Assembly: GCF_900112225.1 (NCBI RefSeq)
Contig: NZ_FOLD01000006.1
Coordinates: forward strand, 62,001 to 126,000
DNA from: Massilia yuzhufengensis
GTDB taxonomy: Bacteria > Pseudomonadota > Gammaproteobacteria > Burkholderiales > Burkholderiaceae_D
Length of the DNA stretch: 64,000 nt
Direction: 5' to 3'
The notes below the pieces were generated by a model, which did no database searches, was not told the DNA's origin, and saw only the letters and a program-made list of their open reading frames with translations. Position numbers and translations under genes: made by a program. Positions 7,751-17,872 of this stretch are shown here, in pieces. Positions within the stretch are counted from its first letter, which is position 1, and the number at the start of each line of letters is the position of its first letter.

Positions 7751-9308
7751 CCCGGCCCGCGGCGATCCGGCCCGGCAGCCCGTTGATGCCGCCGCCCGGA
7801 TGGGTGCCGGCGCCGCCGAGGAACAGGCCGGCTACCGGAAGCCGGTCGCCTCCGAGCCCTGCAGCCGGGCGCATCAGGGCGCTGCGCGCGGGGCTGGTGT
7901 CGATGTGCACCACGCAACCGCGGTGCACATTCAGGCGCTCGGCCAGGTCCGGCGCCGCTTCGATGCGGCGCCCGATCTCGTATTCCTTGAGCCCGTCCAT
8001 GTACTGGCTCGCCTGGTCGACCACCTGCTGGCCGACCCGGGCGCGGATCGCGTCCCACCCTTCGCGCGGTTCGACCGGCATCGCCACCGGGTACAGATAG
8101 GCCACGTCCTGCCCCGGCGGCGCCTGGCCTGGGTCGACCGCGCTCGGCGCCGTGATCCACATATAGGGCAGCGGCGACACCTCGCCGCGCGCGGCGGCGC
8201 GGAAGTTGTCCAGCACGGCGTCGGCGGTGCCGATCAGCAGTACGCTCTTGCGCAGGCTCAGCCCATCCGCGCGCAGCGCTTCATGGCGGCTGTAGCCGAC
8301 CTGTCCCGAGAGCGCGACATCGACTTTCAGCGGGGAAGCGCCGTGGCCGTTGGCCGGTGCCAGCGCAACGCGAGTCAGGGTGCGGCGGTCGAGCGCGCCG
8401 GGCGTGACCATTTCCAGGGCCATTTTCGGGTGGATCGAGGCGATCACGGCGCGCGCCTTGACGACCGTACCGCTCTTCAGGCGCACTCCCCTTGCGACGC
8501 CGTCCTGTGCCAGGATCTCGGCGACCGGGGCGTCGAGCACGATCTCTCCGCCCAGCTCGCGCAGGCGGCCGGCCAGTGCATTCGACAGCGTCTGCATGCC
8601 GCCGGCCGCGCGGCCCAGGCCAAACCGGTGGATGAAACCAAGCAGGGCAAAATAGATGCCGGTGGCCTCGCCGGCAATCGGGCCTGCCGCGCCGAGCAGG
8701 CAGCACAGGGCGGACTGCGTCACAGGATGCTCGAAGCGTTCCATGATCGAGGTGTAGGCCGGGCTGCCGATCAGCGCCATCAGCTCGGGCTTGAGCGCGC
8801 GGTTCCTGAACATCGCGCGAAACGCCTGCCACTTGGCCTTGATGTTGCGCTGGGCCGGATCGACCCGCATCATCGGGATCGCCACGTCGATGAAGGCATC
8901 CACCAGCGTCATCAGCGCCATGAACTCGTCGGCGTCGCGCGGCGAAAAGCGCCGGATCTCGGCCGCCGTCTCCGCTGCGCTGCGGCCAAACACCAGCGAA
9001 CTGCCGTCGGGGTGCAGGTAGACGTAGCCGGGGCTCATCTCGAGCTGGCGAAAACCATGGCGTTCGAGCTGCAGCTCTTGCGGCATCATCGGGTGCACGC
9101 GTAGCGACATCAGGTCGAGCGCGCAGGGATGAATGAGGTGCTGGGGCGCTTCGGGAATCAGGTAGCCGCTCGACGCCATGCCCCCCACCTTCTCGCGCGC
9201 TTCGATCACGACCACCTTCTTGCCCGCCTCGGCCAGGTAGCACGCGGCGGCCAGCCCGTTGTGCCCGCCGCCGACGATCGCCACGTCGTATTCGTTTGCC
9301 GCTGTCAT
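7728..9308 (-). CDS. Phytoene desaturase-like FAD-dependent oxidoreductase
   Basis: A 526-residue protein of the phytoene dehydrogenase/amine oxidase superfamily (PYROXD2-like). The dinucleotide-binding motif is DVAIVGGGHNGLAAACYLAE, followed by EAREKVGGMA; the C-terminal FAD motif reads LFLGGAGTHPGGGINGLPG. The start at MTAANEYDVA (9308) has AAGGAGACAGC in front, unlike the longer frame to 9353. Such enzymes desaturate or oxidise hydrophobic, often isoprenoid-like substrates. It converges on the TetR gene and sits among genes of the accessory catabolic region. Actual substrate unknown. Confidence 0.88.
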   Translation of the reverse strand: MTAANEYDVAIVGGGHNGLAAACYLAEAGKKVVVIEAREKVGGMASSGYLIPEAPQHLIHPCALDLMSLRVHPMMPQELQLERHGFRQLEMSPGYVYLHPDGSSLVFGRSAAETAAEIRRFSPRDADEFMALMTLVDAFIDVAIPMMRVDPAQRNIKAKWQAFRAMFRNRALKPELMALIGSPAYTSIMERFEHPVTQSALCCLLGAAGPIAGEATGIYFALLGFIHRFGLGRAAGGMQTLSNALAGRLRELGGEIVLDAPVAEILAQDGVARGVRLKSGTVVKARAVIASIHPKMALEMVTPGALDRRTLTRVALAPANGHGASPLKVDVALSGQVGYSRHEALRADGLSLRKSVLLIGTADAVLDNFRAAARGEVSPLPYMWITAPSAVDPGQAPPGQDVAYLYPVAMPVEPREGWDAIRARVGQQVVDQASQYMDGLKEYEIGRRIEAAPDLAERLNVHRGCVVHIDTSPARSALMRPAAGLGGDRLPVAGLFLGGAGTHPGGGINGLPGRIAAGRVKRYLAR

Positions 9309-9394
9309 GCTGTCTCCTTGGATATCGTTTTGATGTCCGCAGGATTGAAGCACGGCGCCGGCTGCCCGGCCCGAAGAACGGTTTTACCTGAGGT

Positions 9395-9416
9395 AAAAGC
9401 CGGGGCCGCGCCCGGC
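9395..9416 (-). terminator. Rho-independent terminator of the second TetR gene
   Basis: Read on the minus strand, GCCGGG-CGCGGC-CCCGGC is followed by TTTT, overlapping the TAG stop of the TetR gene. The T-run is also half of a small palindrome TTTTACCTGAGGTAAAA (9382-9398) upstream of the FAD oxidoreductase. Confidence 0.6.
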
Positions 9417-10207
9417 TAGCGGCGTGCCACGCGTCCCGACAGCAGCATGATGACGAAACGCTCGACGCGCCGCATCAGGTTGCGGCGGTCGGGGCCGGAC
9501 GGCACCAGCACGTCGCTGAGGATGAAGCGCACCAGCAGCTCGCAGATCAGCTCGCGGTCAATGGTAATACCGCGCCGCTCTTCCCAGGCATCGAACACCA
9601 CCGACAGGACATCCTGGAAGCGGTGGACCGAGTCGTGGAAGATGCGCTGGAACCAGCGGGCCGCATATTCCGGTGCGACCACCAGCAGGCGCCGCGCACG
9701 GCTGCGCTCCAGGTAATCGTCGATGAAGTTCAGCACGGCCTGGAAACGCTCGTCCGGATCCGGATAGGCCCCGACCGCCTCGATCAGGCGGGTATGGAAC
9801 TGGTCGCGCTTGTGGCGGGAAAACGCGTCGAGCAGGTCGTCCTGGGACGAGAAGTAGCGGTAGAACGTGCCGCGCGAAATACCGCTTTCCTGGCAGACGT
9901 CGAGGATCGAGATCCGGTCGGCGCCGGACTGCAGGATGATCTCTTCGGTCGTGGCCAGGATCTTGGCGATGGTGTCGCCCGAGCGCTTGTTCAGCTTGGC
10001 AGGCATCGCGCCGCTGCGCACCGCAGCCGGCTTCCTGGGCTTGTCAGCCGGCGCCGGGGCTGGGGCCGGAGCTGGAGCTGGAGCTGGTGCCACGGCCAGC
10101 TTCGCACGCACGCGCTTGGGCGCTGCGGCAGGCGCCGGCACGGCTTCTGCGCTTGGCGCGCCCCTGGCGACGGTCGTCGACTTCTTTGGTTTGACGGCTG
10201 ACGTCAT
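9416..10207 (-). CDS. TetR family transcriptional regulator with Ala-Pro-rich N-terminal extension
   Basis: A 263-residue regulator. The TetR HTH lies unusually far in, near residues 78-130 (ISILDVCQESGISRGTFYRY, then FSSQDDLLDAF). The first 75 or so residues are a low-complexity basic and Ala/Pro-rich tail with an APAPAPAPAPAPAPA run, like the Lys/Ala/Pro tails of some high-GC DNA-binding proteins. The downstream ATG at MPAKLNKRSGD would give a standard-size TetR, so the true start is uncertain. It is divergent from the acyl-CoA synthetase gene and is a natural candidate for its regulator. Confidence 0.85.
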   Translation of the reverse strand: MTSAVKPKKSTTVARGAPSAEAVPAPAAAPKRVRAKLAVAPAPAPAPAPAPAPADKPRKPAAVRSGAMPAKLNKRSGDTIAKILATTEEIILQSGADRISILDVCQESGISRGTFYRYFSSQDDLLDAFSRHKRDQFHTRLIEAVGAYPDPDERFQAVLNFIDDYLERSRARRLLVVAPEYAARWFQRIFHDSVHRFQDVLSVVFDAWEERRGITIDRELICELLVRFILSDVLVPSGPDRRNLMRRVERFVIMLLSGRVARR

Positions 10208-10301
10208 CGATTCACTCCGGTGCCCACAATTTTCGAATCTGGATTGTAACGCAAGGAGCAGGTCGGCAACGGTTGATCCTCAGCGCAAAAACAGCAATTC
10301 T

Positions 10302-10330
10302 TTGACACTTTTCGCGTTTCTGTTTATATT
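10302..10330 (+). promoter_or_regulatory. Sigma-70 promoter of the acyl-CoA synthetase gene
   Basis: TTGACA (10302-10307), a 17-bp spacer, then TATATT (10325-10330), close to the sigma-70 consensus. An imperfect palindrome TCTGTTTATATTCACCAGA (10319-10337) overlaps the -10 and could be a repressor site for the divergent TetR protein. Confidence 0.7.
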
Positions 10331-10396
10331 CACCAGACAATCACACGCAAGGGATCCTGCCGGGCCATTCGCCGGGATCCTCACAAAGGAGGCAAA

Positions 10397-12028
10397 ATGG
10401 CTGGAATGGGCAATCCCGGAACCTGGTCGCTGGGACAGCAGGACACCGTCATCGCCGCGCTCGACCGGGCTGTTGCGGCACATCCGGAGCGGGTCTTGTT
10501 CGACTTCGGCGGTGAACTGACCACCTATGGCGAGTTTGATCAACTGGCGACGCGCCTGGCGCATTCGCTGGCGGCGATGGGACTCGAGTCCGGCGCGACG
10601 ATCCTGACCATGCTCGACAATAATATCGATGCCGTCACCGGCTGGATCGCCGCCAACAAGCTGTGCGCGGTCAGTGTACCGGTCAACACCGCCCTGCGCG
10701 GGGAGTTCCTGCGCCACCAGATCGCCGATTCGCGCGCCCACATCGTCATCTGCGAGGCGGACTATGTCGAGCGCATTGCCCAGGTCGCCGAAGGCCTGCC
10801 GGACGTCACCCTGATCCTGCATCGCGGCACGCTGGCCAGCCGCCCTGCCTGTCCGGTGCCCATCGCCGCGCTCGACGAATACCGCGGGCAATGCGAGGAC
10901 CCGATCGCTGTCAAGCCGGCGCCTTCGGACCTAGCCTGCATCGTCTATACCTCCGGTACCACGGGACCGTCCAAGGGTTGCATGCTCAGTTATAACTACA
11001 TGTGCAACCTGGCGCGGCTCCAGCTGCGCGCGGGCCCCGCGACCGACAAGGACGTCACGATCACGCCCCTGCCCTTGTTCCACATGAATGCGATGTGCGT
11101 CGGCGTGCTGGCGAACATCATGGTCGGCGCCCGCGTCGCCATCGTGCCGCGCTTCTCGGTATCGAACTTCTGGCCTGAAGTCGAGCGCAGCGGGGCCACC
11201 ATCGCCTCGATCCTCGGCGGGATGGGAGGCTTGCTGGCGCAGGCTCCGGACAGCGACGCGATGCGGCGCTGCGTCGGCCAGATCCATACTGTTCGCGGGA
11301 ATCCCTTTACGGAGGAAACCAAGCGGACCTGGCGCGAGCGCTTCGGTGCGCGCCAGGTGGGCGGCAACGGATACGGATTGACCGAAGCGAGCGTCATCAC
11401 CTCGCTCGCAGCAGGCGAGCATGCGGCGCCAGGCTCTTCCGGCAAGCGGATTCCCGACTTCGATGTGCGTATCGTCGACGACCTGGACTGCGAACTGCCG
11501 GCCAATACGCCCGGTGAGATCGTGGTACGGCCGCTGCGCCCCGACATCATGTTCATGGGCTACTGGGGCCGTCCGGCCGACACCATGAAAGTCATGCGCA
11601 ACATGTGGTTCCACAGCGGCGACATCGGCAAGTTCGACGACGAGGGCTTTTTCTATTTCGTCGACCGCAAGAAGGATTACCTGCGCCGGCGCGGCGAGAA
11701 CATTTCGAGTTTCGAGATGGAGTCGGCGTTTGCCGTGCACCCCGAGATCGAGGAAGTCGCGGTGCATGCGGTGCCTTCCAGCAGAGGTGAGGATGACGTC
11801 AAGGTCACCGCCATCCTGAAACCGGGCAGCGTGCTGCGGCCGGAAGCCCTGTTCCATTGGGCGGTCGACGCGGTGCCGTACTTCGCCCTGCCGCGCTATA
11901 TCGAGTTCCGCGAGTCCATGCCGAAAAATCCACAAGGCCGGGTCCTGAAATACCAGCTGCGCGATGAAGGCTGCACCGAGACCACCTGGGACCTGGAACT
12001 GACCGATATCAAGGTCAGCAAGCGCTGA
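10397..12028 (+). CDS. AMP-dependent acyl-CoA synthetase/ligase
   Basis: A 543-residue ANL-superfamily enzyme that activates a carboxylic acid to its CoA thioester via an acyl-AMP. Visible motifs are the P-loop YTSGTTGPSKGCM near residue 184, the A5 motif NGYGLTEAS, the A7/A8 hinge HSGDIGKFDDEGFFYFVDRKKD followed by RRRGENIS, and the C-terminal catalytic Lys region NPQGRVLKYQL. The start has a very strong AAAGGAGGCAAA site. It likely feeds the CoA-dependent steps encoded to its left. Which acid it activates (fatty, bile-acid-like, terpenoid or aromatic) cannot be decided. Confidence 0.93.
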   Translation: MAGMGNPGTWSLGQQDTVIAALDRAVAAHPERVLFDFGGELTTYGEFDQLATRLAHSLAAMGLESGATILTMLDNNIDAVTGWIAANKLCAVSVPVNTALRGEFLRHQIADSRAHIVICEADYVERIAQVAEGLPDVTLILHRGTLASRPACPVPIAALDEYRGQCEDPIAVKPAPSDLACIVYTSGTTGPSKGCMLSYNYMCNLARLQLRAGPATDKDVTITPLPLFHMNAMCVGVLANIMVGARVAIVPRFSVSNFWPEVERSGATIASILGGMGGLLAQAPDSDAMRRCVGQIHTVRGNPFTEETKRTWRERFGARQVGGNGYGLTEASVITSLAAGEHAAPGSSGKRIPDFDVRIVDDLDCELPANTPGEIVVRPLRPDIMFMGYWGRPADTMKVMRNMWFHSGDIGKFDDEGFFYFVDRKKDYLRRRGENISSFEMESAFAVHPEIEEVAVHAVPSSRGEDDVKVTAILKPGSVLRPEALFHWAVDAVPYFALPRYIEFRESMPKNPQGRVLKYQLRDEGCTETTWDLELTDIKVSKR

Positions 12029-12068
12029 GCGCATACCAAACCCTTCATTTCAGACAACAGGAAAGCAC

Positions 12069-12452
12069 ATGAGCATCCTTACCCATTCGACGCTGGGAAC
12101 CAGCGACCTTGCGCGCGCCTCCGCCTTCTATGACCAGGTGCTGGCGCCGCTCGGATATATGCGCCTGCTCGACATCGACGGGCGCATCGCCGGCTGGGGC
12201 GTCGCCGCCGCCCAGTTCATGGTGGGCTATCCGCGCAACGGCGAATCGGCGACTGCGAGCAACGGGCTGACCATCGGCCTCGCAGCGCCCAGCCGCGCCG
12301 CGATCGACGAATTCCACCGGCGCGCACTGGCGCTCGGAGCGACCGATGAAGGGGCGCCCGGCGAACGTCCCTTCGCGCCGAACGCCTATGCGGCGTATAT
12401 CCGGGACCTCGATGGGCACAAGATCGCTGCGTCATGCCGCCAGCCCGGATGA
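12069..12452 (+). CDS. VOC family (glyoxalase/dioxygenase fold) protein
   Basis: A 127-residue single-module vicinal-oxygen-chelate protein. The first half is THSTLGTSDLARASAFYDQV and the second half ends AAYIRDLDGHKIAASC, where the His and Glu/Asp metal positions of the fold usually lie. The family includes glyoxalase I, extradiol dioxygenases, epimerases and resistance proteins, so the function is open. It is 40 bp downstream of the acyl-CoA synthetase on the same strand and probably co-transcribed. A bidirectional terminator follows. Confidence 0.85.
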   Translation: MSILTHSTLGTSDLARASAFYDQVLAPLGYMRLLDIDGRIAGWGVAAAQFMVGYPRNGESATASNGLTIGLAAPSRAAIDEFHRRALALGATDEGAPGERPFAPNAYAAYIRDLDGHKIAASCRQPG

Positions 12453-12474
12453 CATGGCATCGTGCAAAATATAG

Positions 12475-12500
12475 AAAAGCCCGCCGAAGCGAGCTCTTTT
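12475..12500. terminator. Bidirectional terminator between the VOC gene and guaA
   Basis: AAAAGCCCGC-CGAA-GCGAGCTCTTTT forms a stem with A-run on one side and T-run on the other, placed between two convergent genes, so it can stop transcription from both sides. Confidence 0.65.
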
Positions 12501-12531
12501 AAGAATGGGTTGCCATTTCCAATAGGAAATG

Positions 12532-14142
12532 TCACTCCCACTCAATCGTCGCCGGCGGCTTCCCCGAAATGTCATACACGACCCGGTTCAGCCCGCGCAC
12601 TTCATTGATGATCCGGTTCGACACCTTCCCCAGCAACGCATGCGGCAAATGCGCCCACTGCGCCGTCATGAAGTCCAGCGTCTGCACCGCGCGCAGGGCC
12701 ACCACGTACTCATAGGTGCGCCCATCCCCCATCACCCCCACCGACTTCACCGGCAGGAACACGGCAAACGCCTGGCTGGTCGCCTCATACCAGTTGGTCG
12801 GCGCCTTGCCCGGATCGATCCCGGCAACGGCCGGCAGTTCGAACGGCGTATTGCGCAGTTCTTCGATGAAGATCGCATCCGCCTCGCGCAGCAGGTCCGC
12901 ATACTCTTTCTTCACCTCACCCAGGATCCGCACACCCAGCCCAGGACCCGGGAACGGATGGCGATACACCATGTCATGCGGCAGCCCCAGCGCGACGCCC
13001 AGCTTACGCACTTCGTCCTTGAACAGTTCGCGCAGCGGCTCGAGCAGTTTCAGGTTCAGGGTTTCCGGCAGCCCGCCCACATTGTGGTGGCTCTTGATGG
13101 TCTGGCCCTTCTTACCCTTGCCGGCCGACTCGATCACGTCCGGATAAATCGTGCCCTGGGCCAGCCAGCGCGCGTTGGACAGCTTGCCCGCTTCCACCTG
13201 GAACACTTCGACGAACTCGCGGCCGATGATCTTGCGCTTTTGCTCCGGATCGGTCACGCCAGCCAGGTGGCCCATGAACTGCGCTTCCGCATCGATGCGG
13301 ATCACCTTCACGCCGAGGTTTTTCGAGAACATGTCCATCACCATCTTGCCCTCGTCCTTGCGCAGCAGGCCATGGTCGACGAAGACGCAGGTCAGCTGGT
13401 CGCCGATGGCGCGGTGGATCAGGGCTGCGGCCACGCTCGAATCGACGCCGCCGGACAAGCCGAGGATGACTTCATCCGTGCCTACCTGCTCGCGGATCTT
13501 CTGCACCGCTTCGCCGATGTAGTCCGGCATGTTCCAGTCCGACTTGCAGCCGCAGATCTCGTGCACGAAGCGGCCGATGATGGCCTCACCTTGCGAGGTA
13601 TGGGTCACTTCCGGGTGGAACTGCAGCGCGTAGAAGCGGCGCTCTTCGTCGGCCATGGCGGCGATCGGGCAGCTGTCGGTCGAACCCATCAGCTTGAAGC
13701 CGGGCGGCATGTCCAGCACCTTGTCGCCGTGGCTCATCCAGACGCGCAGCATGCCGTGGCCTTCATCGGTGACGAAGTCGTTGATGCCATTGAACAGGGC
13801 CGTATGGCCGCGGGCGCGCACTTCGGCGTAGCCGAATTCCCGCACCTTGCCGTTCTCGACCTTGCCGCCGAGCTGGGCCGCCATGGTCTGCATGCCGTAG
13901 CAGATGCCCAGCACCGGCACGCCGGCTTCGAATGCCGCCTGCGGGGCGCGCGGGGCGTCGCCTTCGAGCGTGGAGCTGTGGCTGCCCGACAGGATGATGC
14001 CGGAGGCGCCGTAGTTGCGGACGAATTCGTCGCTGACGTCGTAGGGGAAGACTTCGGAGAACACGCCGGCATCGCGCACGCGGCGGGCGATCAGCTGGGT
14101 AACCTGGGAACCGAAATCGAGGATGAGGATTTTTGAGTGCAT
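12532..14142 (-). CDS. guaA: GMP synthase (glutamine-hydrolysing)
   Basis: A 536-residue enzyme that aminates XMP to GMP. The class I glutamine amidotransferase domain comes first ([18 protein letters not shown]; nucleophile Cys81 in GICYGMQ), followed by the ATP-pyrophosphatase domain with [17 protein letters not shown] and the C-terminal dimerisation domain ending PPATIEWE. The start [10 protein letters not shown] (14142) fits the family; the frame extends to 14217 but that part runs into a repeat. It lies downstream of guaB on the same strand, separated by a terminator and a palindromic repeat. Confidence 0.98.
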   Translation of the reverse strand: MHSKILILDFGSQVTQLIARRVRDAGVFSEVFPYDVSDEFVRNYGASGIILSGSHSSTLEGDAPRAPQAAFEAGVPVLGICYGMQTMAAQLGGKVENGKVREFGYAEVRARGHTALFNGINDFVTDEGHGMLRVWMSHGDKVLDMPPGFKLMGSTDSCPIAAMADEERRFYALQFHPEVTHTSQGEAIIGRFVHEICGCKSDWNMPDYIGEAVQKIREQVGTDEVILGLSGGVDSSVAAALIHRAIGDQLTCVFVDHGLLRKDEGKMVMDMFSKNLGVKVIRIDAEAQFMGHLAGVTDPEQKRKIIGREFVEVFQVEAGKLSNARWLAQGTIYPDVIESAGKGKKGQTIKSHHNVGGLPETLNLKLLEPLRELFKDEVRKLGVALGLPHDMVYRHPFPGPGLGVRILGEVKKEYADLLREADAIFIEELRNTPFELPAVAGIDPGKAPTNWYEATSQAFAVFLPVKSVGVMGDGRTYEYVVALRAVQTLDFMTAQWAHLPHALLGKVSNRIINEVRGLNRVVYDISGKPPATIEWE

Positions 14143-14171
14143 GGAATGGCGACAGTAATCGTAATCGGGGC

Positions 14172-14254
14172 GTAGGGTGGCCGGGTCCCCCGGCCGCGCG
14201 TCCAGCAGTGCGAGCATGGATTGAACGCGCGGCCAGCAAAGCCGGCCACCCTAC
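14172..14254. repeat. Palindromic intergenic repeat, family 1, copy A
   Basis: An 83-bp element bounded by GTAGGGTGGCCGG and its inverse CCGGCCACCCTAC. Inside, GCGCGT/ACGCGC inverse sequences separate two hairpins, giving two inverted REP-like units. Related copies lie at 16473, 39733 and 61150. It sits between guaB and guaA. Confidence 0.85.
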
Positions 14255-14260
14255 GAATAC

Positions 14261-14286
14261 AAAAAACGGCGCAACTGCGCCGTTTG
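14261..14286 (-). terminator. Rho-independent terminator downstream of guaB
   Basis: On the minus strand, AAACGGCGCAGTTGCGCCGTTTTTT folds into a strong stem with a T-run just after the guaB stop, so guaA likely needs readthrough or its own promoter. Confidence 0.8.
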
Positions 14287-14291
14287 TCTGG

Positions 14292-15761
<1,470 letters not shown>

Positions 15762-15779
15762 CTATAGGCGCAAAAGCGA

Positions 15780-15808
15780 ATTATACAGAAACCAGCAATT
15801 CCTGTCGC
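15780..15808 (-). promoter_or_regulatory. Candidate guaB promoter
   Basis: On the minus strand a perfect TATAAT (plus-strand ATTATA, 15780-15785) follows a 17-bp spacer and a GCGACA -35 (15803-15808). The -10 ends 27 bases from the guaB ATG. Confidence 0.55.
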
Positions 15809-15899
15809 AGGCATGCCTAAAAATCGGCCCTGATGGGTCTTTCCAATTGACACTGTTCGTAAAGCATGAGGAAATCGGATAGTTACCCGAGGAAACTTT

Positions 15900-16463
15900 A
15901 TGCTGCGTTTGATGAACCTCCAGCGTGCGGCCCTTGCCGGCGCCCTGCTCCTGTCCGCCGCGCTCGCCCACGCCCAGTATTCGTGGATCGACGAGAAAGG
16001 CACCCGCCATTTTTCGGATCGCCCGCCACCGCCATCCACGCCGGCGGCCAAGATCCTCAAGCAGCCGCGCACCCCAGTGCCGGCGCCCGCCCCGGCGGCC
16101 ACGGCGAAACGCGAATGGCAGCCGGCCTTCTCGATCGCGACCGAATCCGGCTCGATCGATATCCCGCCCGGACCCGACGAGGCGGAGCGCAAGCAGTTGT
16201 CGAAACTGGCGCAGCAGGAAGCCGCTTATCGCGAGCGCGTCAAGCAGCGTGCGGAGCAGGAAAAGAAGGAAGCGGAAGATGCCCAGCGCCAGAACGGCAT
16301 CAGCGAGCGCTGCCGCGACGCCGCGGAAGTCCTGCGCCAGAACACCTCGGGCATCCGCGTGGCCAAGGTCGACGTCAATGGCGAGCGCAGCTATATGACG
16401 GACGAAGAGAAGGCCGCGCAAAACGAGCGGGTGCGCAAGATGCTGGCGGAGTGCCGGGGCTGA
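15900..16463 (+). CDS. DUF4124-type exported protein
   Basis: A 187-residue protein with a signal peptide (hydrophobic AALAGALLLSAALAHA, cleavage likely after AHA) followed by QYSWIDEKGTRHFSDRPPP, the short module typical of DUF4124 proteins. A Pro/Ala-rich linker follows, then a charged helical region (residues 90-185) with a conserved-looking CRDA and MLAEC Cys pair that may form a disulphide. The function of this family is unknown. The ATG has GAGGAAACTTT in front. It is divergent from guaB and converges on the diguanylate cyclase gene across a palindromic repeat. Confidence 0.85.
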   Translation: MLRLMNLQRAALAGALLLSAALAHAQYSWIDEKGTRHFSDRPPPPSTPAAKILKQPRTPVPAPAPAATAKREWQPAFSIATESGSIDIPPGPDEAERKQLSKLAQQEAAYRERVKQRAEQEKKEAEDAQRQNGISERCRDAAEVLRQNTSGIRVAKVDVNGERSYMTDEEKAAQNERVRKMLAECRG

Positions 16464-16472
16464 CGGTCTTGC

Positions 16473-16572
16473 GTAGGGTGTTCGGCTACGCCGAACGCGC
16501 CTCCGGCCAGTGCCTGCGGTACTCCTGAGCGACAGATGTTTGAACGCGCGGTCGGCGGAGCCGACCACCCTA
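16473..16572. repeat. Palindromic intergenic repeat, family 1, copy B
   Basis: Starts GTAGGGTGTTCGGC, has an internal TGAACGCGCGGTCGG and ends CCGACCACCCTA. Two hairpin units in inverse orientation, about 100 bp, located between two convergent genes. Confidence 0.82.
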
Positions 16573-16594
16573 GCTCATGCAGCGAAGCCGCCCT

Positions 16595-17782
16595 TCAGGC
16601 GTGGCCGCTGGCTTCCCCCTGCTGCTCCGTCCCGCCTTCCGCGCACACCACCCTGTTGCGCCCGCCCGCCTTGGCGGCGTACAGCGCCTGGTCGGCGCGC
16701 GCCATCAGGCTGGCGAAACTTTCGCCGTCTTCCAGCATCGCCATCCCGATACTGACCGTATAGGCCACGCCGGCCTGCGACGTCGTGCCATGCGAGCGGC
16801 TGTCGAGTGCCATGCGCAGGCGTTCGGCCGCGGCGACGGCCGCCTCGCGGCCGGTATCGGGCAGCAGCACGCCGAACTCCTCGCCGCCGAGGCGGGCGAA
16901 ATAATCGTTCTTGCGGATCACGGCGCCGGTGCGCTCGACCAGGTTGCGCAGCACCTGGTCGCCGACTCCATGCCCGTAGGTATCGTTGATGCGCTTGAAA
17001 TGGTCGGCGTCGACCAGCAGCAGGCCCAGGCTGCCCTTGCTTCGCTCGGCGCGCGCCAGTTCGCGCGCGGCCACGTCGAAGAAGGCGCGGCGGGTCGGGG
17101 CGCCGGTCAGGTGATCGTGCTCGGCGGCCCAGGCGGTGTCGGCCAGCACGCGTGCATTGGCCATCATCACCGCGCCCAGCGTCAGGGCGGGCAGCGCCAG
17201 GGTGCCGATTGCAAAGAAGACCAGGTTCCAGGTGGCGGCGTCGAGCAGGGTCACCGGCATGAAGGCGTCGACCAGGTAGAAGGCGCCGCGCCACGCATGG
17301 CCCAGGCCCAGGGCGAAAGCAGCGTTGCGGGTGAAGCTGTAGGGGTAGCGCAGGCGCGGGTCCACGCTGCGCGGCAGCGTCGCCCAGATCGCGAAGCAGA
17401 CGCCCGAATGATAGACCGACACCGAGGTGACGCGCAGTCCCTGCGACGGCAACGCGTAGTGAAAGAACAGCACCCCGGCGAAGGCGCCGACGCTCCCCAG
17501 CAGCAATGGCAGCCGCGGCAGGCCCAAACCCAGGTGGCGGCGAAAGCCCGCGTAGATCAGGGTGATGGTGCCCAGGAAGATGGCATTGGCCAGCTCGATG
17601 CTCAGCAGGTCGGGCAACACGCCGCGGCCGGCGAACAGGAGCAGTGCGACGATGGCCAACACATTGGCGCGGCGCCATTCGCTCACACCATCAACCTTGT
17701 CGGCGTCCAGCGAGGACAGCACGAGCAACATGACCCCGGAAAGCGCGGTAGTCACCAACAACAGGGTCGAGGCGTTAAGCAT
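16595..17782 (-). CDS. Membrane diguanylate cyclase (GGDEF)
   Basis: A 395-residue protein with about six predicted membrane segments in its first 200 residues, then a GGDEF domain. The active site reads RLGGEEFGVL. An RKND lies exactly five residues before it, which is the RxxD inhibitory site, so product inhibition by c-di-GMP is likely. The substrate-loop DADHFKRINDTYGHGVGD is standard. The start at MLNASTLLLV (17782) puts the first membrane span at the N-terminus. It should make c-di-GMP from two GTP at the inner membrane. The signal sensed by the membrane part is unknown. Confidence 0.93.
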   Translation of the reverse strand: MLNASTLLLVTTALSGVMLLVLSSLDADKVDGVSEWRRANVLAIVALLLFAGRGVLPDLLSIELANAIFLGTITLIYAGFRRHLGLGLPRLPLLLGSVGAFAGVLFFHYALPSQGLRVTSVSVYHSGVCFAIWATLPRSVDPRLRYPYSFTRNAAFALGLGHAWRGAFYLVDAFMPVTLLDAATWNLVFFAIGTLALPALTLGAVMMANARVLADTAWAAEHDHLTGAPTRRAFFDVAARELARAERSKGSLGLLLVDADHFKRINDTYGHGVGDQVLRNLVERTGAVIRKNDYFARLGGEEFGVLLPDTGREAAVAAAERLRMALDSRSHGTTSQAGVAYTVSIGMAMLEDGESFASLMARADQALYAAKAGGRNRVVCAEGGTEQQGEASGHA

Positions 17783-17872
17783 GGCTGAAGACAGACGAAA
17801 GCAACCGCCATCATACCAACAATTGGGCAATATTACCTAATCGCAACAATTTAAGCACATTAAACACGTCGT

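Noticed and set aside
9382..9398. Palindrome TTTTACCTGAGGTAAAA as an operator of the FAD oxidoreductase
   Set aside because: Half of it is the T-run of the terminator of the preceding TetR gene and no second copy was found, so it is not separate evidence of an operator.
10051..10093. Hexamer-like GGAGCT repeats as a phase-variable tract
   Set aside because: The unit is six bases, so slippage keeps the frame and only changes Ala-Pro number; only about three perfect units are present.
12529..14136. 535-codon open frame antisense to guaA
   Set aside because: Shadow; guaA is complete on the minus strand.
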